Positions 28,379 to 37,567 are shown, counted from the stretch's first letter. The stretch is DNA of 64,000 nt from Sphingomonas sp. Leaf357 (GCF_001423845.1 NZ_LMPM01000001.1:1941398-2005397); one strand, 5' to 3'. Notes: generated by a model not told the origin, from the sequence alone. Numbers and translations: made by a program.

Positions 28379-29014
28379 TCAGCTCAAATAATGCGCGGTC
28401 GTCTTCGCCGCGACGTCCTCGGGCGTCACGCCGGGCGCGCATTCGAGCAAGCGGAACGGGCTGCCATGGTCGGGGCGCTGGAACACGCACAGTTCGGTGA
28501 TGATCATGTCGACCACGTTCTTGCCGGTCAGCGGCAGGGTGCATTGGGGAACGAACTTCGCATCGCCGTTCTTGGAATTGTGCTCCATCACGACGATGAT
28601 CTTCTTGACCCCGGCGACGAGGTCCATCGCACCGCCCATGCCCTTGATCATCTTGCCGGGGATCATCCAGTTGGCGATGTCGCCGCCCTCGCTGATCTCC
28701 ATCGCGCCCAAAACGGTCAGGTCGATGTGCCCGCCCCGGATCATCGCGAAACTCTGGTCGGATCCGAAATAGGCTGATTGCGGCAATTCGCTGATCGTCT
28801 GCTTGCCCGCATTGATCAGGTCGGCATCCTCCTCGCCCTCATAGGGGAAGGGGCCGATGCCGAGCATGCCGTTTTCCGATTGCAGCGTGACCGTGACGCC
28901 TTCGGGAATATGGTTCGCGACGAGCGTCGGGATGCCGATGCCAAGATTGACGTAGAAGCCGTCCTGCAATTCCTGCGCGGCGCGGGCGGCCATTTCGTCA
29001 CGGGTCCAGGGCAT
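28379..29014 (-). CDS. scoB: 3-oxoacid CoA-transferase subunit B
   Basis: Catalytic subunit of succinyl-CoA:acetoacetate CoA-transferase, for ketone-body and acetoacetate use. ATG 29014 ([16 protein letters not shown]) gives 211 residues; the longer frame overlaps the upstream gene. The active-site Glu is in [12 protein letters not shown] and the oxyanion segment is [16 protein letters not shown]. Subunit A (scoA) is separated from it by a phosphatase gene. Confidence 0.94.
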   Translation of the reverse strand: MPWTRDEMAARAAQELQDGFYVNLGIGIPTLVANHIPEGVTVTLQSENGMLGIGPFPYEGEEDADLINAGKQTISELPQSAYFGSDQSFAMIRGGHIDLTVLGAMEISEGGDIANWMIPGKMIKGMGGAMDLVAGVKKIIVVMEHNSKNGDAKFVPQCTLPLTGKNVVDMIITELCVFQRPDHGSPFRLLECAPGVTPEDVAAKTTAHYLS

Positions 29015-29015
29015 A

Positions 29016-29996
29016 TTATTTCTCCGGCGGGGCGGGAGGCGCCCAGCGTTTGTCGGTGGGGAAAACGTCGTCGAAGCCGCCCTTGAGAGCGCTGCCGTAC
29101 ACCGGGTTGGGCAATACGAACCAGCCATTGCCCCATTTGTCGGCGATCTGCGGCGAGAGGGCGGCAGCGCGGCGCGCGGACGGGGCGAGGCCGGCGTTGA
29201 ACAGATCGCTGAAATCGCCGAGCTGATCGCCGCCCATCGCGATGACGCAATATGTGTCCGCTATCCACCAACGCCGCACGTCTTTCAGGCTGCCGGTATT
29301 GTCATCGCCCTTCAGCCAGAGCGTCTTCTTGTGTCGCGCTGGTCCCAGGCCGGCGTCGTTCAGGGCCTTTTCGGTCGCCGCGGCATTTTCGACGGAACGG
29401 TTGGTGTTGAAGATGACGGTGATGCCCATGCCGCGAAGCTTCGCCAGCGCCTCGACCGCACCGGGCACCGGCGCCACCTTATCCAGCCCCGTCCGCTCCC
29501 AGGCTTGCCAGCGTTTCTCGTCATACGGTGCGGAATGGGCGGCGGCGTCGTACTCGAAGCCGAGGTTGAGCAGGACGGTTTCGTCGACATCGAATATGAC
29601 GGCCTTGGGTTTGGCGCCGCACGGCACCCATATCGGGGCGGACAACGTCGCCTTTTCGTCCAGCACCACTCCGTTCGCTGCCGTCGCGCGAACCTGTGTC
29701 GACGCATAGGTCACCAGCGCACGCCACGCCTGCACCGAAAGCGCGGCGGACTCGCCCGAGCCGTAAAGGAACTGCATACCCGCCGGGACGGTGCCCGGCG
29801 GCACCGGCAAAGCCGCGTTCGCGGTGAGACCGGCCGATGCGCCTCCGCCAATCTCATGTGGCGTGTAGAGTCGCTGGTTGGCGGCGCATCCGGCCAGCAG
29901 CAATGCCCCCGCGAACGCCGAAGCCCCGAGCGCCGAGCGCTTCGCTCGCGGCCCTGAGTTTCGTGCGCGGAAGAATTGATGGGCAGGCAAGATCAT
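29016..29996 (-). CDS. Lipoprotein HAD-family acid phosphatase/5'-nucleotidase, e(P4)-like
   Basis: Predicted periplasmic or outer-membrane phosphatase. The 326 residues carry a signal ending in lipobox LLLAGC (about C38). The HAD motif I is [12 protein letters not shown], motif II is VIFNTNRS, and a later [20 protein letters not shown] supplies the acidic motif. This is the class C (e(P4)) pattern. Unusually it sits between the two CoA-transferase subunit genes, overlapping scoA by four bases and ending one base before scoB, so all three are co-translated. A link between them is not obvious. Confidence 0.88.
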   Translation of the reverse strand: MILPAHQFFRARNSGPRAKRSALGASAFAGALLLAGCAANQRLYTPHEIGGGASAGLTANAALPVPPGTVPAGMQFLYGSGESAALSVQAWRALVTYASTQVRATAANGVVLDEKATLSAPIWVPCGAKPKAVIFDVDETVLLNLGFEYDAAAHSAPYDEKRWQAWERTGLDKVAPVPGAVEALAKLRGMGITVIFNTNRSVENAAATEKALNDAGLGPARHKKTLWLKGDDNTGSLKDVRRWWIADTYCVIAMGGDQLGDFSDLFNAGLAPSARRAAALSPQIADKWGNGWFVLPNPVYGSALKGGFDDVFPTDKRWAPPAPPEK

Positions 29997-30700
29997 GCCT
30001 CGGCGCGGGCCCGGGTCATGCGGAATTCGATCTTCTTGTCGTATGGCCCGCCCATCACGAGGCGATTCACATACACGCCGGGCAGGTGGATGCAGTCCGG
30101 GTCGAGGCTGCCGACCGGCACGATTTCCTCGACCTCGGCGATGCAGATCCTGCCCGCCGTGGCCATCGGAGCGTTGAAGTTGCGCGCGGTCTTGCGGAAG
30201 ATCAAATTCCCGCTTTCATCCGCCTTCCAGCCCTTGATGATCGCCAGATCGGCGCGAATGCCGCGTTCGAGGATGTACTCCTCACCGTCGAAGGTCTTCA
30301 CCTCCTTGCCTTCGGCCACCAGCGTACCGACGCCGGTCTTGGTGTAGAAACCGGGAATGCCCGCGCCGCCCGCGCGGCAGCGTTCGGCGAGCGTTCCCTG
30401 GGGGCAGAATTCCACCTCCAGTTCGCCGCTCAGATATTGCCGCTCGAACTCCTTGTTCTCCCCGACATAGGAGGAGATCATCTTCTTCACCTGTCGCGTT
30501 CGCAACAGCTTGCCAAGGCCCTCGCCATCGATGCCGGCATTGTTGCTGGCGATCGTCAGATCCTTCGTGCCCGCCGCCTGGATCGCGTCGATCAGGCGTT
30601 CGGGGATGCCGGACAGGCCGAACCCGCCGGCGCAGATCGTCATCCCGTCGAACAGAACTCCGTCGAGCGCGGCGGCGGCATCGGGATAGAGCTTCTTCAT
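29993..30700 (-). CDS. scoA: 3-oxoacid CoA-transferase subunit A
   Basis: CoA-binding subunit partner of ScoB. ATG 30700 ([18 protein letters not shown]) gives 235 residues; a TTG 37 codons upstream is rejected because the added sequence is Arg-rich and not family-like. It has the [21 protein letters not shown] motif (in part [10 protein letters not shown]), [12 protein letters not shown] and [16 protein letters not shown]. First gene of the compact scoA/phosphatase/scoB/GST/epimerase run. Confidence 0.95.
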   Translation of the reverse strand: MKKLYPDAAAALDGVLFDGMTICAGGFGLSGIPERLIDAIQAAGTKDLTIASNNAGIDGEGLGKLLRTRQVKKMISSYVGENKEFERQYLSGELEVEFCPQGTLAERCRAGGAGIPGFYTKTGVGTLVAEGKEVKTFDGEEYILERGIRADLAIIKGWKADESGNLIFRKTARNFNAPMATAGRICIAEVEEIVPVGSLDPDCIHLPGVYVNRLVMGGPYDKKIEFRMTRARAEA

Positions 30701-30819
30701 CGGCGGAACTCCGGCTGGTGTTGCGGTGGCGCATAAGCGGGCGGGGCCGGGATGGTCAATCCGGTGGGCGTGGATGGCCTTGATCGCTCCACGACGCCGC
30801 CGCCGCCACAACCGAGATC

Positions 30820-30899
30820 GTCACCCCAGCGCAGGCCGGGGTCTCCCAAGATACGGGCTGGAATCTCCACACAGAGACCCCAGCCTGCGCCGAAGTGAC
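30820..30899. repeat. Palindromic intergenic repeat, family D
   Basis: Left arm GTCACCCCAGCGCAGGCCGG and right arm ending GCGCCGAAGTGAC, with inner GGGGTCTC/GAGACCCC. It ends eight bases before the 3' end of the SMP-30 gene; on the minus strand it follows that gene and precedes scoA. Confidence 0.8.
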
Positions 30900-30907
30900 G
30901 GCTCTGT

Positions 30908-31822
30908 TCAGTAATTCAGCTTTAGCCCCGGCCTGGGCCAATCCATGCTCACCAACCGCCCGGTGCCGGAAAGCGTGATGTACGCCGTCCGGAGGTCCGG
31001 CCCGCCCCAGCAGATGTTGGTGGTGAAGGGATCGTCGGTGGCGACAAATTCGACCAGTTCGCCGGTCGGCGAGACCACCGAGATGCCGCTCTGGCCGATC
31101 GTCGCGACGCAGATATTGCCGTCCGCATCGACCCCCAGCGAATCGAAGAATTTGTAGCCCGCCGGCCGGTACAGCGGAATGCCCGCGCCGCCGAGGCCGG
31201 CGGTGAGGTCGACCTTGCCCGGTGCCGTCACGCGGAACGCCATCAGCCGGCAGGTATAGGTTTCCGCCGCGTAGAGCGTGTTGCCGTCGGGCGAGAGGCC
31301 GATGCCGTTGGGGTTCTCGCTCGGGAAGATCACCTCTTGCAGATGGCTGCCATCGGCCCTGGCGTAGAAGATGCCGGTGACGTCGCGGTCCCGCTCACGC
31401 GTCTTGCCGTGATCGGTGAACCAGAAGCCGCCATGCGCGTCGAACACGATGTCGTTCGGGCCGCGCAGCGTGCAGCCGAAATCGCCATCCTTATAGAGAA
31501 TCTCCACCGCGCCGGTTTCCAGGTCGATCCGCTCGATCCGTCCGCCGGAATAATCCTTGGCCTGGCCGTGCGGGATCAGCAAGCCAGCGTGATCGAGATA
31601 GTCGAAGCCGCCATTGTTGCAGCAGTACAGCTTGCCGTCCGGGCCGATGGCGAGGCCATTCGGCCCGCCGCCCGGTTCGGCCACCGTCCGCATGCCGCCG
31701 TCCGGCAGGACGCGCGTGATGCGCCCGGCGGCGATCTCGACCAGGATGACGCTGCCGTCCGGCATCGCGACCGGACCTTCGGGAAAGCGCAGCCCGGTGG
31801 CGACGGTGGTGAACTTGGTCAT
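30908..31822 (-). CDS. SMP-30/gluconolactonase family lactonase
   Basis: Calcium-dependent beta-propeller lactonase. ATG 31822 (MTKFTTVATGLRFPEGPV) gives 304 residues. Metal and active-site elements are visible: FPEGPV with the ligand Glu, GPNGLAIGPDGKLY, GPNDIVFDAHGGFWFTD with Asn and the NGIGLSPDGNTLYAAE segment, and FDSLGVDADGNI. Substrate is probably a sugar lactone; no sugar dehydrogenase is beside it. The start is 116 bases from the divergent blaI-like gene. Confidence 0.9.
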   Translation of the reverse strand: MTKFTTVATGLRFPEGPVAMPDGSVILVEIAAGRITRVLPDGGMRTVAEPGGGPNGLAIGPDGKLYCCNNGGFDYLDHAGLLIPHGQAKDYSGGRIERIDLETGAVEILYKDGDFGCTLRGPNDIVFDAHGGFWFTDHGKTRERDRDVTGIFYARADGSHLQEVIFPSENPNGIGLSPDGNTLYAAETYTCRLMAFRVTAPGKVDLTAGLGGAGIPLYRPAGYKFFDSLGVDADGNICVATIGQSGISVVSPTGELVEFVATDDPFTTNICWGGPDLRTAYITLSGTGRLVSMDWPRPGLKLNY

Positions 31823-31881
31823 GGGCGCTCTCCTGGTTTTCAGGCAGCGTACACATCCACCGGGGCAGGGCAAATCCGCCC

Positions 31882-31909
31882 TTGACTACAGACGTAATCG
31901 GTATGATTA
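31882..31909 (+). promoter_or_regulatory. Putative promoter of the BlaI-like gene
   Basis: A -35-like TTGACT (31882-31887) lies ahead of -10 candidates TATGAT (31902, spacing 14) or TGATTA (31904, spacing 16). Both elements lie inside the two operator sites, as expected for a repressed, self-regulated promoter. Confidence 0.5.
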
Positions 31910-31920
31910 CAGGCGTAGTC
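31884..31920 (+). promoter_or_regulatory. Double BlaI-type operator
   Basis: Two 16-base sites, GACTACAGACGTAATC (31884-31899) and GATTACAGGCGTAGTC (31905-31920), each an imperfect dyad with GA(C/T)TAC half-sites. Their centres are 21 bases apart, two helical turns, and they resemble the TACA/TGTA operators of BlaI/MecI. They lie 19 bases before the BlaI-like start codon. Confidence 0.7.
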
Positions 31921-31938
31921 AGTACGGGAGCGAGTCGA

Positions 31939-32307
31939 ATGGCCGAGCGGATCAGCGATGCGGAACATGCCGTGATGGAGGTGCTGTGGGACGAGAGCCC
32001 GCTCACCGCGCAGGACGTGTCGGAGCGCATCCCGGCGGAGCGCGACTGGAGCGCGAACACCGTCAAGACGCTGCTCGGGCGACTGCTCGCCAAGAACATC
32101 ATCGGCCATCAGGAGGAGGGGCGGCGCTATCTCTATCGCCCGCTGGTCGAGCGTGGCGATTACGTCGCCGGGGAAAGCCGCAAGCTGATGGATCGGTTGT
32201 TCGGCGGCAAGCTGACGCCGCTGGTCGCCCACCTCGCCGAGCGCGACGAACTGACCGCCACCGATATCGCCGAGATCGAGGCCTTGCTGAAGGGGTTGAA
32301 GGCATGA
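31939..32307 (+). CDS. BlaI/MecI-family transcriptional repressor
   Basis: Winged-helix repressor that normally is cleaved when its BlaR1 partner is activated. ATG 31939 (MAERISDAEHAVMEVLWD) follows a GGGAG site and gives 122 residues; earlier in-frame starts overlap the operators. The HTH reads LTAQDVSERIPAERDWSANTVKTLLGRLLAK, the wing YLYRPLVERGDY, and the C-terminal dimerisation helices follow. It ends in an ATGA overlap with the M56 peptidase gene. It probably represses its own operon through the double operator. Confidence 0.92.
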   Translation: MAERISDAEHAVMEVLWDESPLTAQDVSERIPAERDWSANTVKTLLGRLLAKNIIGHQEEGRRYLYRPLVERGDYVAGESRKLMDRLFGGKLTPLVAHLAERDELTATDIAEIEALLKGLKA

Positions 32308-33854
32308 TCGCGCCCGGTTTCCTCGGCTGGGGCATCGAGACGCTGATCGCGTCGACGGTGCTGATGGCGCTCGTGCTGCTGCTCCGCGCGCCGGTGCGCC
32401 GCGCGTTCGGGCCGGATGTCGCCTATGCGCTGTGGGCGCTGCCCGCGCTGCGGATGATCCTGCCGCCCTTGCCGGCATCGTGGCGCGAAGCGGCCGCCGC
32501 GCCGATCGCGGCGGCCAGCGACACGATCACGATCTATGTCGTCGAACCCTTGAGCGGTGGCGCAAGCGTGGCCCCGGCGACCGAGAGCCTCGCGCTGCTC
32601 GGACCGATTGTCGCCGGCCTGTGGATCGTCGGCGCGGCCGGTTTCCTCGGCTGGCACGCCATGCAGCATCTGCGCTTCTGCCGCCGCATGCTCGACGAAC
32701 AGGTGCGCGGTACCCAGATGGAAGGCGGCATCCACCTGATCGAGACCGATGCGGCGAGCGGTCCGCTCGCCTTTGGGGTGGTGCGCAAATACGTCGCCTT
32801 CCCACGCGATTTCGTCTCGCGTTACGATCAGGACGAACGCGATCTGGCGCTGGCGCATGAGCTTGGCCATCATGCGCGGCACGATCTGGTCGCGAACTGG
32901 GCGGCGCTCGGCGTGCTCGCGCTGCACTGGTTCAACCCGATCGCCTGGCGCGCGTTCCGCGCCTTCCGCGCCGATCAGGAGATCGCCAACGACGCCCGCG
33001 TGCTGGCCGGCCTCTCGCCGATGGCGCGCCATGCCTATGCCTGCGCGATCGTGAAATCCGCCCATGGCGGGGCGGTGTCCGCCGCCTGCCACCTCCACAC
33101 CATCAACGATCTGAAAGGGAGACTGAAGATGCTGACGACCAACAAGACCAGCCGCACGCGCCTGATCGGCGGCGCGGCGGCCATCGCGCTGATCGGCGTC
33201 GCCGGACTCGGCCTCACCGCTTCGGGCACGCAGGCGGCGGAGACCGTGCGCGCCAAGGTCGAGACGGCGACCGGCGTGAACCTCGCCAAATTCGACCTGA
33301 CACCCCCGGCACCCCCGGCCGCCCCCGGCGCGGCGCAGGCCGCCGAGCCGCCGGCACCGCCCGCGCCACCCGAGTCCGTGAATCTACCGCCCGCCGGCCC
33401 CGGTGAGGATCGCGACATCACCAGCTCGACCACCACGAGGGACGGCAAGGTCGTCAAGCGCATCAAGGTCGTCGTGCGCGACAAGGACGGCAAGGTGCGC
33501 ACCGAGGACTGGCAGGGCATGGACGAATTGAAGAACATGCCCGAAGTCTCGTCCGCCAACTGCCCCGGCGGTGACGCCAAGCAGATGGTGATCAACGAGA
33601 AGAAGGGCGGCCGTCAGCGGATCATCATCTGCACCAACCGCATCGAGAAGGCGGCGTCGGACGGGGCACGGATCGCGGCGAACAGCAAGGATATCCAGCG
33701 CAACGCCCTGCAAACCGCCATCGCCAGCCTGCGCGCCACGCGGGCCAGCATGGAAGCCAATCGGGACATGCCCGCCGAAGGCCGCGCGGAAGCGATCAAG
33801 GGCATCGACGAAGCGATCGCCGAAGTGACCGCGGAAATGACCAAGGCGGATTGA
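32304..33854 (+). CDS. BlaR1-like M56 family membrane peptidase with unknown sensor domain
   Basis: Membrane zinc protease that probably senses a periplasmic signal and inactivates the upstream repressor. The 516 residues (start ATG 32304, not the long frame from 31614) contain about four transmembrane helices. The metalloprotease motif is HELGHH (LALAHELGHHARHDL), followed by a further Glu in FRADQEIANDARVL. A transmembrane helix at about 285-305 leads into a Pro-rich neck (PPAPPAAPG...PPAPPAPPE). A periplasmic domain of about 170 residues follows. The penicillin-binding sensor domain of true BlaR1 is absent, so the ligand is unknown. Confidence 0.88.
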   Translation: MIAPGFLGWGIETLIASTVLMALVLLLRAPVRRAFGPDVAYALWALPALRMILPPLPASWREAAAAPIAAASDTITIYVVEPLSGGASVAPATESLALLGPIVAGLWIVGAAGFLGWHAMQHLRFCRRMLDEQVRGTQMEGGIHLIETDAASGPLAFGVVRKYVAFPRDFVSRYDQDERDLALAHELGHHARHDLVANWAALGVLALHWFNPIAWRAFRAFRADQEIANDARVLAGLSPMARHAYACAIVKSAHGGAVSAACHLHTINDLKGRLKMLTTNKTSRTRLIGGAAAIALIGVAGLGLTASGTQAAETVRAKVETATGVNLAKFDLTPPAPPAAPGAAQAAEPPAPPAPPESVNLPPAGPGEDRDITSSTTTRDGKVVKRIKVVVRDKDGKVRTEDWQGMDELKNMPEVSSANCPGGDAKQMVINEKKGGRQRIIICTNRIEKAASDGARIAANSKDIQRNALQTAIASLRATRASMEANRDMPAEGRAEAIKGIDEAIAEVTAEMTKAD

Positions 33855-33864
33855 TCGTTCTTGA

Positions 33865-33976
33865 GCCCCTCCCCTTCAGGGGAGGGGTTTGGGGTGGGGC
33901 CATGCCGCAGAAACCGGCGCTGGTCTCAACGAGACGGGACTGCCCCACCCCAACCCCTCCCCTGATGGGGAGGGGC
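33865..33976. repeat. Palindromic intergenic repeat, family E
   Basis: Outer arms GCCCCTCCCC and GGGGAGGGGC, each also forming its own hairpin (CCCCTCCCC with a 4-base loop). Inner arms TTTGGGGTGGGGC and GCCCCACCCCAA are complementary. It follows the M56 peptidase gene and precedes the MBL-fold gene. A single hairpin unit of the same motif is at 46337. Confidence 0.8.
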
Positions 33977-34036
33977 TGACCTTCCCCGCCACTTCGAACA
34001 CTTGCACCACCGCCCCAAAAACGCCATCTCCCGGGC

Positions 34037-34930
34037 ATGAGCGACCAGCAGCCCGGCGTCCCCGAGACGCTCGAACCCCTCGTCGTCCGCCTGCTCGCGC
34101 CCAATGCCTCGCCCTATACGTATACCGGCACGCAGACCTATCTCGTGGGCACCACCGACATGGCGGTGATCGATCCCGGCCCCGAGGACGAGGCGCATAC
34201 CGCAGCGATCCTCGATGCGCTCGCCGGACGGCCGCTGACGGCGATCGTCATCACTCACACCCACCGCGATCACAGCCCCGGCGCCCGCCCACTGAAAGGC
34301 GCGACCGGCGCTCCGATTGTCGGCTGCGCGCCGCTGGCGATCAACTCTTCCGGACCAGATGGGGACGGCATCCGTTCGGACGCAGCCTTCGATCACGCTT
34401 ACGCGCCCGATCGCGTGCTGGCCGACGGCGGTTCCGTCTCCGGCGAAGGGTGGACGCTCACCGCCGTGGCCACGCCTGGCCACACGTCCAACCACCTCTG
34501 CTTTGCGCTGACCGCAGACGACGCGACCGACAGCGGCGCATTGTTCAGCGGCGATCACGTGATGGGCTGGTCGACCAGCATCGTTTCGCCGCCCGATGGC
34601 GACATGGGGGATTACATCCGCAGCCTGGAGAAGCTTCAGGCGCGCGAGGACCGCATCTATTATCCGGGCCATGGCGATCCGGTGGACAATCCGAAGCGAT
34701 TGGTGCGCGGGATGATCGGCCACCGCAAGCAACGTGAGGGACAGATTTTGCGTCAGTTGCGCGAGCGCCCGCAGTGCATTCCGGACATGGTCGGCCGCAT
34801 GTATGTCGGCATCGATAAGCGCCTTTTCGCCGCGGCCGAGCGATCGGTGCTGGCGCACCTGATCGATCTGCGGGAGCGAGGATTGGTCGCCGAAACGGGC
34901 GACTTCTGGTCGCTTGGGGGAAACGCCTGA
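34037..34930 (+). CDS. MBL-fold metallo-hydrolase, LACTB2-like
   Basis: Zinc hydrolase of the glyoxalase II/LACTB2 group. The 297 residues have the metal site THTHRDHSPG, a second His in TPGHTSNH, Asp in FSGDHVMGWS and His in YYPGHGDPV. The C-terminal 80 residues form the winged-helix-like tail found in LACTB2 proteins. Despite lying after a BlaI/BlaR1-like pair, it lacks the class B beta-lactamase layout and a signal peptide, so it is not a resistance enzyme on this evidence. The stop shares a base with the next start. Confidence 0.88.
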   Translation: MSDQQPGVPETLEPLVVRLLAPNASPYTYTGTQTYLVGTTDMAVIDPGPEDEAHTAAILDALAGRPLTAIVITHTHRDHSPGARPLKGATGAPIVGCAPLAINSSGPDGDGIRSDAAFDHAYAPDRVLADGGSVSGEGWTLTAVATPGHTSNHLCFALTADDATDSGALFSGDHVMGWSTSIVSPPDGDMGDYIRSLEKLQAREDRIYYPGHGDPVDNPKRLVRGMIGHRKQREGQILRQLRERPQCIPDMVGRMYVGIDKRLFAAAERSVLAHLIDLRERGLVAETGDFWSLGGNA

Positions 34931-35643
34931 TGGCATTGGTCCAGCCCCGCCGCTCGGTCGCCTCGGTGGTCGTCGCCATCCTCGCGATCATCGTCGCGGT
35001 GGTGATCGCCAAGGTCGGCTACGAACGGTATTCCGAGAAATACACGATCGAACGCCGCGATGACGGTGTCGCGGTGGATCGCATCGTCCGCGCCACCTTC
35101 TCCAACGCCAGTGCGCTCAAGGTCGGCGCGCTTTCCGGTACGGTTCAATCGACCGCCTCCGACGTGCGCGGCTTCGGCATGCTGGCATCGGACAAGGTTG
35201 TGAAGGCTCCCTTCAGTGTCGATTATTTCGTCGACGTCTCGGGCGTCAGCGGCGCGGATTACAAATGGGATCAGGCGAACCGCGTGCTGACCATCTTGTC
35301 GCCCGACGTCGTCGCGGCCGAACCGAACATCGATGAAAGCGCCGCCACCGTCAGCCAGACGCGTGGCCTGTTCGTCACCCGCGCGGCCGGCGAGGCGCTC
35401 GCCCGTCAGGTCTCGATCGGCGCGCGTCGCACCGCGCAGGCCGAATCGCGCAAGCCGGAACGTATCGCCGCCGCGCGCGAGAATGCCCGTCGCGCGCTCG
35501 CCAAATTGCTCGGCGGCCCGCTGGAGGCGGCTGGGATCGGCAACGTGCGAGTCGCGGTCGTCTTTCCCTACGAGCGGCAGGGCTCGCGCGAGCAGTGGGA
35601 CCGAAGCAGGTCGATCGGCGAAGTGCTCGGCAACCGCAATTGA
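34930..35643 (+). CDS. DUF4230 family membrane-anchored protein
   Basis: The 237 residues have one N-terminal transmembrane helix (about 9-29, VASVVVAILAIIVAVVIAKVG) and an extracytoplasmic domain. The domain follows the DUF4230 plan (SALKVGALSGTVQSTASD, then KAPFSVDYFVDVSG). Its C-terminal helical part includes ARENARRALAKLLGGPLEAAG. Function unknown. The start overlaps the previous gene by one base, so it is co-translated with the MBL hydrolase. Confidence 0.8.
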   Translation: MALVQPRRSVASVVVAILAIIVAVVIAKVGYERYSEKYTIERRDDGVAVDRIVRATFSNASALKVGALSGTVQSTASDVRGFGMLASDKVVKAPFSVDYFVDVSGVSGADYKWDQANRVLTILSPDVVAAEPNIDESAATVSQTRGLFVTRAAGEALARQVSIGARRTAQAESRKPERIAAARENARRALAKLLGGPLEAAGIGNVRVAVVFPYERQGSREQWDRSRSIGEVLGNRN

Positions 35644-35694
35644 GTCGATGGCTGGAATAGGATAGACGAGGCGCAATAATTTCCGGGGGGAAAT

Positions 35695-36486
35695 ATGGCG
35701 ACCTTGGCTTATCCGCATTCGAAACCGGTCGGACGCGACGATCGTTTCTTCCGCAACACTGCGTTCGCAATGGCGGTGACCGTGGTCGCCGGTTTTTCAC
35801 TCCAGCATCTTGCCGGCCGATCGAGCTTCCATGCGCCTCCATTGGTCCATGCGCACGCCATCGTCTTCCTGGGCTGGGTGGCGATCTATGTCGCGCAGGC
35901 GGTGCTGGCGGCCAACGGCTCGCTCGCATTGCATCGGCGGTTGGGCTGGGTCGCTGCCGGCTGGATGGTGGCGATGCTGGTCCTCGGCATCACCGTCACC
36001 GTCGCGATGGTTCGCGCGGGGCATGCACCGTTCTTCTTCCTGCCGGCGCAATTCCTAGTCTTCAATCCGCTGTCGCTCATCGTGTTCGTCGGCCTCACTA
36101 CGGCGGCGATCGTGATGCGCCGCCGTACCGACTGGCATCGCCGGCTGCATTATTGTGGCATGGCAATGCTGCTCGGCCCCGCCTTCGGGCGCCTGCTGCC
36201 CTCCCCGTTGCTGATGCCGTATGCGTTCGAGGCGACGTTTGTCGCGACGATGATATTCCCGATCCTCGGCGTCGTCGCCGATCTGCGCCGGACGGGCAGG
36301 GTGCACCCGGCCTGGGCTTGGGGCATCGGCACGATGGTCGCATTCCTCTTCCTGGTCGAGGGCATGGCGCACGGCCCGGCCGGTGCGGCGCTCTATCGCG
36401 CTGTCACCGCCGGTTCGCCGGCTGCCGGGATCGACCCCAATGCGTTTCCGCCCCCGCCCGGTGCTCCCTTGATCACCGGGGCGTAG
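35695..36486 (+). CDS. Multi-pass membrane protein of unknown function
   Basis: The 263 residues contain about seven hydrophobic segments, with His residues near membrane ends (HLAGRSSFHAPPLVHAHA, LALHRRLGWVAAGW, DWHRRLHYCGMAML). Paired His on neighbouring helices hints at haem or metal binding, but this is a guess. I do not recognise a characterised family. A GGGGG site lies about six bases before ATG 35695. Confidence 0.75.
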   Translation: MATLAYPHSKPVGRDDRFFRNTAFAMAVTVVAGFSLQHLAGRSSFHAPPLVHAHAIVFLGWVAIYVAQAVLAANGSLALHRRLGWVAAGWMVAMLVLGITVTVAMVRAGHAPFFFLPAQFLVFNPLSLIVFVGLTTAAIVMRRRTDWHRRLHYCGMAMLLGPAFGRLLPSPLLMPYAFEATFVATMIFPILGVVADLRRTGRVHPAWAWGIGTMVAFLFLVEGMAHGPAGAALYRAVTAGSPAAGIDPNAFPPPPGAPLITGA

Positions 36487-36523
36487 ACGTCCATTTGAGG
36501 CCCACAGTTTCGAGGGCAAGATC

Positions 36524-37546
36524 ATGGACGCACGCATTGCTGACTCTGGGCGCATTGGCGGCGCGCTGACCGGGCTCGACCTGAGGAGCGAGATCGACCG
36601 GCTGCGCAAGGAGCGCAACGCCGTGATCCTGGCGCATTATTACCAGAAGCCCGAAATCCAGGACATCGCCGATTTCGTCGGCGACAGCCTCGATCTGTCG
36701 AAAAAGGCCGCGGCGACCGATGCCGACGTCATCGCCTTCTGCGGCGTGAAGTTCATGGCCGAAACCGCCAAAATCCTGTCGCCGAATAAGATCGTGGTGC
36801 TGCCGGATCTCAACGCGGGCTGTTCGCTGGAGGACAGCTGTCCACCTGACCAGTTCGCGGAGTTCCGCGCGCAGCATCCCGACCACATCGCGCTGACGTA
36901 CATTAACTGCTCGACCGAGGTGAAAGCGCTCAGCGACGTCATCGTCACCAGCAGCTCGGCGGAAAAGATCCTCAGCCAGATCCCGCTCGACCAGAAGATC
37001 ATCTTCGGCCCGGACAAGAATCTCGGTGGCTATCTCGCGCGCAAGACCGGGCGGGACATGCTGTTATGGCCCGGCGTGTGCATCGTGCACGAGGCGTTCA
37101 GCGAGACCGAATTGCTGAAACTGCAGTTGAAGCACCCCGGTGCGCCGATCGCCGCGCATCCGGAATGCCCGCCGTACATCCTCGATCACGCGGATTATGT
37201 CGGGTCGACCAGCGGCATCCTCGCTTTTGCCGACCAGATGCCGGGGGACACGCTGATCGTCGCCACCGAACCGCACATCATCCACCAGATGGAAAAGGCG
37301 GCACCGCACAAGCACTTCATCGGCGCGCCGGGTGCGGATGGCAATTGCAACTGCAATATCTGTCCGTACATGGCGCTCAACACGATGGAAAAACTCTACC
37401 TTGCCTTGCGCGATCTCGAGCCCCGCATCGAAGTCGAGGAAGGTCTGCGCCTCGAAGCGAAGAAGAGCCTCGACGCGATGCTGGCAATGGCAAGTGGGAC
37501 GGTAGGGATGGGCGACCTCGGCCCGCTGCGGGTGACCGGGGACTGA
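36524..37546 (+). CDS. nadA: Quinolinate synthase A
   Basis: [4Fe-4S] enzyme that condenses iminoaspartate with dihydroxyacetone phosphate to quinolinate, for NAD. The 340 residues contain ILAHYYQKPEIQDIADFVGDS, cluster Cys in LNAGCSLEDSCPP, WPGVCIVHEAF, HPECPPYI and NCNCNICPYMALN. The substrate segments STSGI and MEKAA also fit. nadB and nadC are not beside it. It converges with ppk2 with a gap of 21 bases. Confidence 0.97.
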   Translation: MDARIADSGRIGGALTGLDLRSEIDRLRKERNAVILAHYYQKPEIQDIADFVGDSLDLSKKAAATDADVIAFCGVKFMAETAKILSPNKIVVLPDLNAGCSLEDSCPPDQFAEFRAQHPDHIALTYINCSTEVKALSDVIVTSSSAEKILSQIPLDQKIIFGPDKNLGGYLARKTGRDMLLWPGVCIVHEAFSETELLKLQLKHPGAPIAAHPECPPYILDHADYVGSTSGILAFADQMPGDTLIVATEPHIIHQMEKAAPHKHFIGAPGADGNCNCNICPYMALNTMEKLYLALRDLEPRIEVEEGLRLEAKKSLDAMLAMASGTVGMGDLGPLRVTGD

Positions 37547-37567
37547 GCGGCCGGTGACGCCTTCGAG

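Noticed and set aside
31614..32303. N-terminal extension of the M56 peptidase frame
   Set aside because: Runs through the SMP-30 antisense and all of blaI; the ATG at 32304 with an ATGA overlap is the natural start.
34037..34930. MBL-fold gene as a beta-lactamase controlled by the BlaI/BlaR1-like pair
   Set aside because: LACTB2-type motifs and tail, no signal peptide, and a repeat element separates it from the pair.
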